Part shown: positions 1 through 12,400 of the stretch, piece by piece
Layout: each line of letters begins with the position of its first letter
Position numbering within the stretch: position 1 is the first letter of the stretch
Assembly: GCF_012273895.1 (NCBI RefSeq)
Contig: NW_024045133.1
Span: 1,860,001 to 1,924,000, forward strand
DNA: 64,000 nucleotides
Direction of reading: 5' to 3'
DNA from: Zerene cesonia
Lineage: Eukaryota > Arthropoda > Insecta > Lepidoptera > Pieridae
The notes under the pieces: generated by a model
Told to the model about the DNA's origin: nothing
Seen by the model: only the letters and a program-made list of their open reading frames with translations
The model's database searches: none
Position numbers and translations under genes: made by a program

Positions 1-168
1 TCGGTGTAGTTAAATAGATGTTATTATACATATAAACCTTCCTCTTGAATCACTCTATCTATTAAAAACAAAGCATCAAAATCCGTTGCGTAGTTTTAAA
101 GATTTAAGCATACATAGGGATATAGGGACAGGCAGAGAAAGCGACTTTGTTTTATACTATGTACTAGT
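1..168 (-). repeat. Helitron-like element, family C, cut by window edge
   Basis: This is the 5'-terminal part of a short non-autonomous Helitron-like family. Full copies read TCACTACATAGTATAAAAC at one end and GCGAAGCCGCGGGCAAATG plus CTAG at the other. Here the copy runs in reverse and its CTAG end lies outside the window. It sits in the last visible intron of the minus-strand gene. Confidence 0.7.
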
Positions 169-291
169 TATATGATCACCCTTCTGGGTTCTTCTAATAG
201 ACGATAGAACTTTCTGTTTCTACAATTTATGCTAAGAAATATATTTTTTTATAACAACAAGTATCGTGTTGTGTTTTGTTGCGTTACGTAC

Positions 292-414
292 CGTATTCGG
301 CAGAGCGTAGGGTAGGACTTCGCCCTCCGTGTGCGACGACACGTTCCTCAAGTCCTGGAGCGCGAGCTCGGACTCCGGTGCCGGGTGGCTGGGGTCCGTC
401 CACACCGTGTACAC
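292..414 (-). CDS. vWA-like protein, exon 6 (last visible)
   Basis: Bounded by acceptor TTTACCCAG and donor GTACGT, 41 codons, phase 0 at both ends. It encodes VYTVWTDPSHPAPESELAL and then VSSHTEGEVLPYALPNT, matching the last strand and helix of a hemicentin-type vWA domain (strand, G/P-rich loop, helix, then a segment like TSSGQVF). The gene continues leftwards out of the window. Confidence 0.75.
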
Positions 415-3400
415 CTGGGTAAATGGTTGGGAGTTTAGCAGAGGTCTGATAGTGGTGTAGGTGGGTAGACGACTGGAGTCCACGCTATTTCGTCTGCTCT
501 CGGAAATAATCTCTCGTAGTTTTTGGTGTGGTAGAGAATTGACCCAACCTGGTGTGTCACCAGTAGCTTTATATGTTTGTGTCTATGCGTCGATGTGTGT
601 AATTATTTTTGTGTGTATGTGTGTGTGTGTGTGTGACTGTGTGTGTAGATAATAAATCGCTTTCAACAGTTTTTCGCTCAGCGCCTTCTGGCGAGTCCTG
701 TAAGTCACGACTTATAGGGCGCTAACCTTGTGACTGTGACTTGTTGTGGCTTGATGGCAACTTTTGATGTGCGATTTGTGACCTGTGCCCTTGATCTCAC
801 CTTTAGCCGCTTTTCAACCAGCGCCCTCAGAGCCAGCGGCAGGCGTTGCGCGTCGCCCGGCGCCCTGTCGGTGACGAGGAATAGGGCGCTGTCGTAGGGC
901 ACCAGCTTGGCGGCGGATGCTAGGGCGCGCATTGTCCCATCGCTTGCGGTGCTCGTGTAGACACCCTGGGGGCGGGTTGAAGTTTTTTGTTTTATAGACA
1001 TCTTGAGAATTTCTTACGAGTCACATACTGATACGATTATGTTTTCTAGTTTGTGTGTTTAAAGGGTATTTATTATTTATTATAATTATTTTCATAGAAT
1101 TTTATTAAAGAAACGAATAAAATTATTATAATAAACGAATATGATTTCAAATGTTTTTTGTAATCATTTAAACACATGATTGCTTATAGAAATAAATATG
1201 TATTACTAGCTGCGCCCCGCGGTTTCACCCGCGTTATTCCGTATCCCGTAGGAATATCGGGATAGAAAGTTGCCTATACGTTATTCCAGTTGTCCAGCTG
1301 TCTACGTACCAAATTTCATTGCAATCGATTCTATAGCTTTTGCGTGAAAGAGCAACAAATACACACACATATCCTTACAAACTTTCGCATTTATCATATT
1401 AGTAGGATAAGATATGATCCTTTTTATATGAATATAAGAATTGTGTATTTATATTATTATTATATTAGTAAAGATGCGTAATACGTGTATTTTTAAATAG
1501 ATTACAATAGAATTCATCGCGTCATACTCTTACTAATGAACATCATTTATGTATTAACAATTCATTACGGTTAAGATGCGTTACATCGCGGCGTTTTGTC
1601 CTATTTGTTTGCCGACACGCTCCACCGGTGACTCGATGTAAGGTCGAACGTATCTTTCAATTGTTTATGGATAATGAAGTGTTGCTTTTACAATAAGATG
1701 GTAGGTAGGTGGTTGTTTGGTTTGTTGATTTGTGATTCTTTTTTTTTTTTGTTTGGTAACGTGGAGGTGGTGTGCGGAACGAATGGGGATGCTAATTGGG
1801 TTGTATTGTTTTGTTGATAATGTGTTCGCCGGAATGAATGGAGTTTTTGGAGAACTGTATTACCTACGTTTGTTACTAGATTTCGCCCGCGGCTACGCAC
1901 GCGTTTAATTTGCAGTAGTCTAGTAGTTTGGAAATTAAAGATTTTTAAACGCAATTTATTCATTATATTATTATGCTCGAAGCGGTGATGAAAAGCATGG
2001 TAAAGAAACCGGCATGTCTGAGAATCAAAAGTTCGAGGCCTGAACCCATCATAGGAGGCCCATGTCCCTGCACTGTTACAAATATACTGAATAGGCACCT
2101 GCTCACCTGGTATTTATGCAGTAGCTTCGACAAAGCGCTGCCGACTGCCCTGTCGCCCGTGGCGCTGGACGGTTGCAGATTGTGGCGGGACCGCCAGTTC
2201 ACTCCTGTCGAATGTTAATATTGCGTTTTTAAACCGACTTCAAAAACGGTGGAGGCTCCCAATTCGACCGTATTCTCGTTTCGTGTCTGTAGCTCAATTT
2301 TCACCTACTGGTTGCATCGATTTTGGTGAATCTTTTATATTTAAAATCGGGTAACTCCCATGTAGTCCTATTTCGTCTAGTTTCGACAGTATAAAGACGG
2401 GTTTTTCTTTAATTTTTTTTGACGTGACAACGTCTTAAATTAGGTTGCGGCTCGGAGTCACTCATGAAAAAGTGTAACGCCCGGTAACGTTACGATGAGT
2501 CACCGAACTATGATCGGTCCGCCGCGCGCGCAGCACTAGAGAATTAGGCGCATTGAATCGGCGCGTGCTTGTGTCTCTGTCTCTGTCTTTTTAGTAAACA
2601 AATAATATTTTCTATAGATAAAATTTGTGCAATTCTTATTTTCATTCAATTCCTTGTTCCTATTGTGCAATTTAATAATATTCATATCAATAAATATTCT
2701 ACCGAGAAAAAGACGTTGTCACGTAAAATCTTCGCCCGTAAAACCGACTTTACAGGCAACCATTTTTTTTTTTTTGCGATATAATTATTCGCATACCATT
2801 ATACGTTCAAGGTCGTTATATAATTTCGATTTGCGTGATCTAATATATAACAAACTGCTGGTAGGTAATTGAAAATCGATAAATTCAAGGCGTGTATAAT
2901 AATCGATTTAATTGAATTCGCTTGTCTGGGTGTCTGCTGTATGACCTATATTTTGTTTAGGTTAATCGAAGTTATTAAGCAGTTTTTTTTTTGTTATTTT
3001 TGACACGATTTTATTATTAAGAAAAAGGAAAATAGGAAGTGAGAATACATTAATTTATACGAGGTAAAGTTATGAAAATAATTTGATATAAGCAAACGCT
3101 AAATTAACCTAGTATAAACAGGTGATCCACTCAATGTATAAGAGTCTAAGCCCATTAAAGGAACTTAGACTCTCCACTGATTTTCAGTGGATACCACATC
3201 GACCCCCTGACAATGGCAGCGTAAATGTAAGAGGAAGAATCTAAAATATTTAACACTAGCTGCGCCCCGCGGTTTTACCCGCATAAGTCCGTATCCCGTA
3301 GGAATATCGGGATAAGTTGCCAGTGTGATATTCCAGTTGTCCGTACAAGTATTTACATATCATAAATTCATTGCAATGCAGGTTCAGTAGTTTTTGTGTG

Positions 3401-6400
3401 AAAGAGTAACAAACACACACATCCCTACAAACTTTCGCATTTATAATATTAGCAGGATTAGTGGTTTTAGTAAGCGCTTGACCACGATCTCGCTGGCTGG
3501 TAAGCGGAGATGTAGTCTAAAATAGAGCACGCGTCCCGGAGACACCCATACTCTCTACCCTCGAAGACCCCCATCCCATGTGGCACTCGTCGGGGATCGA
3601 GCCAATGTTAGAGCCAGTATTGGGGGTCCGCCGCAGCCGCGCTGATTACATTATCTATCCGTCACGTACACCACGCTCCGGCGGGCATGTGGCGCGTGAC
3701 GAACGGCGACCGCTCTCTCGCTCAGTCAAGGCCCGAGTGACGCAATTTGTTGTACTGCAATAACTAATAACTTATCGGTTGTGGGTATGGAATTATTGGA
3801 TTTATTGGCGACCGTGCTTGCTTGTGTGCGCTTCCTGGTGTGCGTGTCGCAGACAATCGGCTTAGGTCAGATCGACGTTCACCGTTTGACGGGTTTTATT
3901 TGGCTTTTACAGCGAAATTGTAAAGGGTGAACAAACGTACGTTCTGCCTCTGATCTGTTCACGGGCGGCGGTGATCGCTCATCATCAGGCGAACCACCAG
4001 CTCAGTTGCCCGCTTATGGCAAAGAACCACAGTTTAGCCCTGCGGCTTGATCGTGGGAATAAAATTCGTACAAAAACTTTCATCCACCTTTGGGGCGTTT
4101 ATTTTAGCAGATGTTAAATCCTGGTCGAAACGGTGAAGGAAAACATCGTGAGGAAACCGGCATGTCCAAGAATCAAAAAGTCGACGACGACATGTGACAA
4201 CTGCCAACCCGCACTTGGCCAGCGTGGTGGATTATGGCCTAAACCCTCATAGAAGGCCTGTGTCCCAGCAGTGGGAATATATATGAGCTTATGATGATGA
4301 TGTTGAAATCCTGGGTCCTAAACTAATTTCATTCTAAATACCATCGAAATCAGTGCTCCGGTTAAGCCGTGAAAACGTAACAGACAGACAGATTTCGCAT
4401 TTATAATACACTAGCTGCGCCCCGCGGTTTCAACCGCGTAAGTCTGTATCCCGCTGGACTATCGGGATAAAAAGTTGCCTATGTGTTATTCCAGTTGTCC
4501 AGCTATCTACGTACCAAATTCCATTGCAATCGGTTCAGTAGTTTTTGCGTGAAAGAGTAACAAACATACACATACACATACATCCTTCCTCACAAACTTT
4601 CGCATCTATAATATTAGTAGGAAGGACATTAGTATGGATTAGTACATGCATGCATCTATTAAAATTAACAATTGACAGCGCGTCAATAGGTTCCCATAAA
4701 CAGTGCGATATAACGACTCAAGTAATATTAAAATAACATTGACGTTAGTACGTCAGAGACAAATTAGGTATGTTTATTTATCTATTTATTTATTCTGCAT
4801 TGTACACATAAACAATACAAAAAAAGATGATAATAATTGTGATAAAGGATTTTGTATACAATTGGCGGTCTTGTGGCTATAAGCCATTTCTTCCAGGCAA
4901 CCGACGGGTTAAGCATAAATACAGTATAAAGTCGAATGTGTGGGTCAAAATTATCCTTTATGATCAATAAGTATATACACATACATACATACTTATTATA
5001 TATGCACATATATATATATAGAATACATTCAATAATATTTATTATTAGCAGCCCGCCCCGGCTTCGCCCGTGGTACATATATAGCCTATACTTATAGCAT
5101 TCAAGGATCACTTACGTACTCAACCAGGCCCAGTAGTTTTAGACTAGCGCATTCAAAAAAACAAACTTTTCAGTTTTATGCTATTATATTTTATCTTTGC
5201 GGGTTTTTAGTATGCTTTATTTAATGTAAAATATGGTATTTTTCTTTTAAATAGATAGATACGGATTATTATAGATACAAATGTCAGATATATTGACCGA
5301 CTAGTTGCGCCCCGCGGTGTCACCCGCGTAAGTCCGTATCCCGTTGGAATATCGGGATAAAAAGTTGCCTATGTGTTATTTCAGTTGTCCAGCTATCTAC
5401 GTAGCAAATTTCATTGCAATCGGTTCATTAGTTTTTGCGTGAATGAGCAACAAACACATTTCCTCATCATCCTTACAAACTTTCGCAATTATAATATTAG
5501 TAGGTTAGAAAATTATTTTTTTATTTCAATTTTAAGTTTCCACGCAAATACCATTGTTCTAGATCTGTATGAGATTTGGCTCAGAGATAGATCATGGTCC
5601 GGTTTAGTTAAAATGGCGTCTCAAATGGTGTTTCTAAGAGAATATTTGCCTGTTTGTTGAGGCATAACTTTGTTTGTAACGGCCTACGGATTGTGTAATT
5701 TTTGTTAGTGTTTTTTTTAGTTTTTAAATTAATAAGTGACTGAAATTAATGTTTGATTTTATTTTGTTGCAGGTATGTTGTCTTCTGGTATATAGCAGAT
5801 ATATAACGATAATGTGTTGAGTGTAATTAAAATATTCTAAAATCACATTAAATCGGGCCCATTTTTTAAATTAAATTTCACGTATACCAGTAAATACATA
5901 GAACTTCTTTTTTAAAGGTTTTTATCTGATCGTAATCGTGTTCTCGCAATAAAATGATTTTAACCAACTTCAAAAAGCAGAAGAAGGTTCTGAATCCGTC
6001 TGTATTTTCTTTGTGAATATTTTGAATTCGACAGTACATATTTTCTTTGTGTATGTACGAGTGAACCGATATTGATGACTCGTTATTTTATTTGAAAGCT
6101 CGATCGGTTTCGCGTTATGTTTGAAAATATTTTTTTTAATAATAAGCGTATATACTTTATTATTTTACATGTTATATACAATACTAGCTGCGTCCCGCGG
6201 TATCACCAAAAGTTGCCTATATGTTATTCCAGTTGTCCAGCTGTCTACGTGCCAAATTTCATTGCAATCGGTTCAGTAGTTATTGCGCGAAAGAGCAACA
6301 AACGCACACACATCCTTACAAACTTTCGCATTTATAATATTAGTAGGAAGGATAGGATAGTAGGAAGGCATGAAAACTACTAAAATAAATGATATTTTTC

Positions 6401-9400
6401 AATCAAATTCCTTATCGATTCTACCTTAATTCTTTACAATGACGATTGTTCTAATTATATAAATAACTAGCTGCGCCCCGCGGTTTCACCCGCGTAAGTC
6501 CGTATCCCGTAGGAATATCGGGATAAAAAATAGATGTTGGCCGATTCTCAGACCTACCCAATATGCTTACCAAATTTCAGAGGAATCGGTCAAGCCGTTT
6601 CGGAGGAGTATGGCAACGAAAACTGTGACACGAGAATTTTATATATATAGAAGATAGATTAGATAACTAGATTACTAAACACCAAAAAAAAAATGACAGC
6701 ATAATTTTTCGTACAATATTTCCTTATAGATAATGGCGCTGATTGCGAAATTGAATTTCACTATCTCATCGAAATTATTTTCGTCGCATCGTTTATTCAT
6801 ACCCTAGGAATTGACTGTGACCTTATTTATTATAAGTAGATCTATTCCCTTGCACTGCGAATAATCGTTGATTGTAAAAAGTCCCGTGTCTCCCTGTGGG
6901 GTATGGGGCAGATGATGTACATCTGTTTCACCTGAGGCATCTATTTACTTAGTATTTTCTCGTGTTTGATTTTAATTATGTATTATAACATTTAGAAATT
7001 AAAGGCTTCTTTTAAGGCGACTGTTTTTACTGTGTTCGAAACGTCGGGTTAATAATATAATGAATAAATCGCGCTTAAAGTCCGTTAAAAAGTTTTTAAT
7101 TTCTAAATTAGTAGGATTGTAATTACATATAATATATTTTTGCGTTACGCATCCAAAGGGGAGACCGCTTCCTTGGTTGCAGTGGTTATAGTGTAACCGT
7201 AACACCGGTGTGTGCCGCGTTTGTCCGTTTGAACGCGCTTATCTCGGTAACTACTGGACCGATTTGAATAAAATTCTATCACTCTTCCCTCTGTACGTAA
7301 TACTCGAGTGTTCTAATTAATCCGGGTACCACGGGCGAAGCCGGGGCGGACGGCTAGGCAGCCAGTGACATTACATTGCGCGCATCCGTTACACCTTTGA
7401 ACTTTTCGCCGCCGCAGTTTTCCGTGCGAAACGACCTTTGCGGCGAGCTGGGAACTGTCCACATTACATAATACGTAATAGCGCTGTGTATAGTATCTCA
7501 TAGATATCCGACGTTTAGCCGTCACCATAAATAGTAATTATTATTATTATTGCGATATATAGCTAATGGCCCGTTAGGCGTGTTGATCGTTGCGCGATTG
7601 TATCTTTTATTGTATGGCGTTTTTACCGCGTATCGCATTGGCGATTTCCATGCTGTATCGATTACTAGCTGCGCCCCGCGGTTTCAGCCGCGTAAGTCCG
7701 TCTCCCGTGGGAATATCGGGATAAAAAGTTGCCTATGTGTTATTCCAGTTATCCAGCAATCTACGTACCAAATTTCTTTGCAATCGGTTCAGTAGTTTTT
7801 GCGTGAAAGAGCAACAAACGCACACACACACATCCTTACAAACTTTCGTTTTTATAATATTAGTAGGATTATTAAAAATGCCTGTTATTGAATGGTTACG
7901 TTCGAAGGTGGGTAAAAGTAGGTTTACGATGAAGAGTGTTTTAACTGTCTGATAGAAAGAATTGACGTGTATTTAATCTGGAAAAAAGGAAAAAAAGAAG
8001 AATATCGAAACGGAAACGGAAACGCATGCTACTTTTTCGCGCCGGTCTCCTGTGGGGGTGTGGTACTTCCCCGGTGCGAGCTGGCCCAATTCGTGCGCAA
8101 ACCTGCTCAACTCCCATAGTAAAAGTTCACCCTTCCCAGTCCATTTCTAGTTGTCTATCCTTTTGTTATCCCTTACCCCTTAAAAGCGGGCAGCGCATTC
8201 GCATGGACGCTACCCCTGCTCTGTTCATGGGCGGTGGTGATCGCTTACCATCAGGCGAACCACCAGCTCAGTTGCCCGCTGTGACATACCGCTCGCTCTC
8301 TCTCTCTCCCTATAAACACCTACATTGATTCTCTCTTTCCAAAACTGACAGCAAGCGCACAATCACAAATCTGTTCTAAATTCAAATTCGATTTGTATAA
8401 AAACATTCGAAACGCACATAAAAACATTTATTATTCGGGGCGTTAACGATTTTTTTGCGTCATTTCGATTATATAAGCCTGCCCATATGAAATGAAGAAA
8501 AGCTCTCGTGACCTCCGTTCGCCGTCTTTTGTGTTTGTACGAGTTTTGTGTTTCGGATTATTGTGTTTGCACAGCGCGGCCGGTTTTTGACATTGATGTA
8601 ATGGTGTTGGTGTTCGTGTCGGTGATGCTGGATTACGTAAGAGCGCGGGCGAAACGAAAAAGCTCGTCTCGTATTTGACAATTTTTAGTAGGATCGGTGG
8701 AGGGAATTGAGGAAAGGTTTGATGACGGTAATACTGGAATGGATTGGCAAGGATAGAGATGGAAACGGGCCACAATCAGTACAACTATAGAAGTTGCATT
8801 CATCCGTCTTTATGCTTAGATTTAAAATTGTACAATATATTTTGATAGGGTACTTTTTTTCAATAAATAGAGTGATTCAAGCGGAATTTTTATATGTTTA
8901 CTCGTATATCATGTACTAGCGACCCGGCTTCGCCCGTGGTTCATATATAGCCTATAGCCTTCCCCAATAAATGGGCTATCTAACACTGAAAGAATTTTTC
9001 AAATCGGACCAGTAGTTCCTGAGATTAGTGCGTTCAAACAAACTTTTCAGCTTTATAATATGTATTAGCATAGATTATTACATCCGTGCGAAGCCGGGTA
9101 GGGACACTAGTGGTTCTATAAAAATACGGTACCGTAGATCTGATCTGATGATTCACCCCCATATTAATGCCCTAAGTTGCATATTATTAAAGTCATCGAA
9201 TCTGGGCTCATAAGATACCTCGTTTAAGTAACTATGTACTATTTTAAAACAATAACATAATATATCATTATCGATAAGTTATCGTTGATAGATTCTTCAA
9301 TGATCCTTCAGTGGTTTTCTAATGATAAGATTTTGGCGAATGGTTTGCTAATCCAAACACAGTTTTAGTGTAGAGTAAATTTTCATTAAAATTATTGAGG

Positions 9401-12400
9401 AAATAAATAATTCGAGATTCGATTTTTAATCATTGAACCGTTGGTGCCGATACAGAAGGCGTTTAAAAGTTTAATTACTTTAATAAAAACGTAATGTTTC
9501 GGTTATATTTTATTTGAGTCCATCTGTTACAACGTCCGTATATGGCATCGTAGCTACCAAAAAGGTCTTCACTAAAATTATTTAGTTGTCTTCTTGCGGA
9601 ACAATTTTTCTAACGTTCAGTTGTTTTTGAGCCAATTGACCTTCCCCTTTTTTTGTATGTAAGGAAGAGAATTATTTCTCAATAATATTTATTTGACTTA
9701 ATAAATAGGTATAAATGTACAGCCAGAGAACGTTATTACGTTATAGCAGCACTGATTTTATTTGGCCCCTTCGATATAATAGTAATATAAATGTATATAT
9801 ATATACGCTGTTGAAACAAACTGCCCGAAGAGATTACAAATTTACCCAATTAAATATCATTAAGTTTATATTCTGGTAGCCTTTAGAGTATATAAAATTG
9901 ATGAAAACAACAATTGTGTCATATTTTAGTCAATGTGATTTCCCAAATATATATATTTTTTTTTAATTTTACTGACGTTTGCACGTTTAGAAAAGCCAAT
10001 CTCACCATTAGAATCGTATCCCACAATGACGATATCCGTCAAATTCAACCCGTCAGCGGTGACGTCGTTCCACACGGCGAGCGCGCGCGCCAACGCGTCC
10101 GGCCGCAGCGGCACCAGCACGCCGACTGGCGGCCGCAGCCACGTGTCCTCGAGCCAAGCGCGGAGCGTGGCGCTTTTGCTCGCTGCGGGTAGAGGCTTGG
10201 GTTTCTCGAACGTTCGGGCGTCCATCGGTGGCAGCGTGTTCGCTGGAAAGTAACTTCGATTAGAGTTGTTTTGAAAATAGAATGGGGGTTTTGGTTTGTA
10301 TTAGAAGTTTTTTTTTATGACGATCGTTTGTCAGAGGCCAGGTTATTTTAATCTTATAATAGAATGTTTTATTACATCAATTGATTGGCGTGAAAGTTAA
10401 AGACGATAGAACAAAGATGTTATTCATGAATTTTGAATTAATTTTATAAGTACAGCTATGTACCTTAAAATAGATCTTGCCAATTCATCAGCTAATAAAT
10501 TGCGGTATTTTAAAAGAACTGATAGCAATAAGGTTACTTAGTGTAAAAAACTCCTGGTAAACTTTACAATATATAAATAAACTATCGGTCCGCCCCGCCT
10601 TCGCCAGTGGTACATATATAGCCTATAGACTTCCTCAATATGTAGGCTATTTAACACTGAAATAATTTTTCAAATCGATCCAGCAGTTTTGGAGATTAGC
10701 GCGTTCAAATAAACGGACAAACAAACTCTTCAGCTTTATAATTTAGTATGGATATCATTAATTTGTCTCGCTATTCCACACCTGTACTCTTAGAACATTG
10801 ATATAAAGGACCCAAGATGCGCTGTCTCATACGAAGTCACCGCTCTAGTGTTTCTTATATACTAGCTGCGCCCCGCGGTTTCACCTGCGTAAGTTCGTAT
10901 CCCGTAAGAATATCTGGATAAAAAGTTGCCTATATGTTATTCGAGTTGTCCAGCTGTCTACGTACCAAATTTCATCGCAATCGGTTCAGTAGTTTTTGCG
11001 TGAAAGAGCAACAAACACACACACACATCCTTACAAACTTTCGCATTTATAATATAAGTAGGATTAGTAGGATAGGACAGTAGGAAGTAGGATTACGAAT
11101 ATCTAGTTATGTTATATGTTTTTGAAATTCAAACCTTACGCGAATTACTTAAAGTTTGTTTTTACAAAGCTGAAGCGACACGCGTGTGCGCACAATTTTG
11201 GGAATCTTGCGCTCTTTGCTCTTTATGCGGACGTAGTTTGAAACGTTATATACGCCCACCTCGGGCTTATTATATCAGCGTCTTAGAAAGAAAACATCTA
11301 GACTGTTCCATTTGTTATCCTATAAATTAAATCTCACAAACATTACAATTATGTTAAGAGCGAGTTATTACATAAATCTTACATAAACAATAACAGCATT
11401 CTATAAATGAGAAAAAAATGTTAGCAATGATTCAATTAACATAAATGTGTGTTGTATTTTCTTGTGTTGGATTTTACGCGAGTAGGTATTATACATTTAG
11501 ATATTAAAGACTTTTAACGTGGTCTAAATTGACCGCCTCCTTGGCACAGTGGTTAACGCGTGAGCGTAAAAACGAGGGGTCCTGTGTTCAATTTTCGGTG
11601 GGGACGCACAAAAAAAAATGTCTCGGTCTGGCAGGACACAGAAGGCTGATCACCTACTTCTCCGTAAAGAAAATCGATCAGTGAAACAGATGTACATCAT
11701 CTGCCCCATACCCCAGTGGGGGGCACGGGACTTCACAAAATAATTAATAAATCGCGTTTTTATCTCAATATTCCTACGGGTACGGACTTACGCGGGTGAA
11801 ACCGCGTGGCGCAGCTAGTTGGTATAGAAAACTTTCGTAGAGTTAATAGTTTAGGTTTTTTTTTCTCATTGTACAACGCCTGATTGAATTTAATTTAATC
11901 GTCTTCATAATATAATCATATTTGTTCAATTCGTTTGACAAGCAATAAAAATCGATGCATTAACGATATCAATTAACAGCCAGCTCTCGGACTATGTTGT
12001 TAAAGTTATTGCGGTGACAGAGTGTTGTAATGAATTGCCAGTTTTTGCGATTTACATGCAAGCTGTGAAACATTTAAGTGATCGTTAGTTTGAGAGCTTG
12101 TTGCAATTTCTGTTTTATTTACTTTGTCTGTGCTTATATCCTTTACTGCTGGCAACTTTTTTATTTCGTATATCGATACAAAAAAAGAAAAAATTACATT
12201 GATAATCAGTTGTGTCGCAAATGAATATATAATAAATCACTACATAGTATAAAACAAAGTCGCTTTCTCTGTCCCTATGTCCCTATGTATGCTTAAAATC
12301 TTTAAAACTACGCAACGGGTTTTTATGCGGTTTTTTTTTTAAGTGTTTCAAGAGGAAGGTTTATATGTATAATGACATCTAATAAACTTCTCCAAATTAA

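Noticed and set aside
1290..7952. Similar short open frames such as those at 1290, 5373, 7737 and 24000 that share residues
   Set aside because: They are translations of family A Helitron-like copies; the shared residues reflect the repeat, not a protein family.
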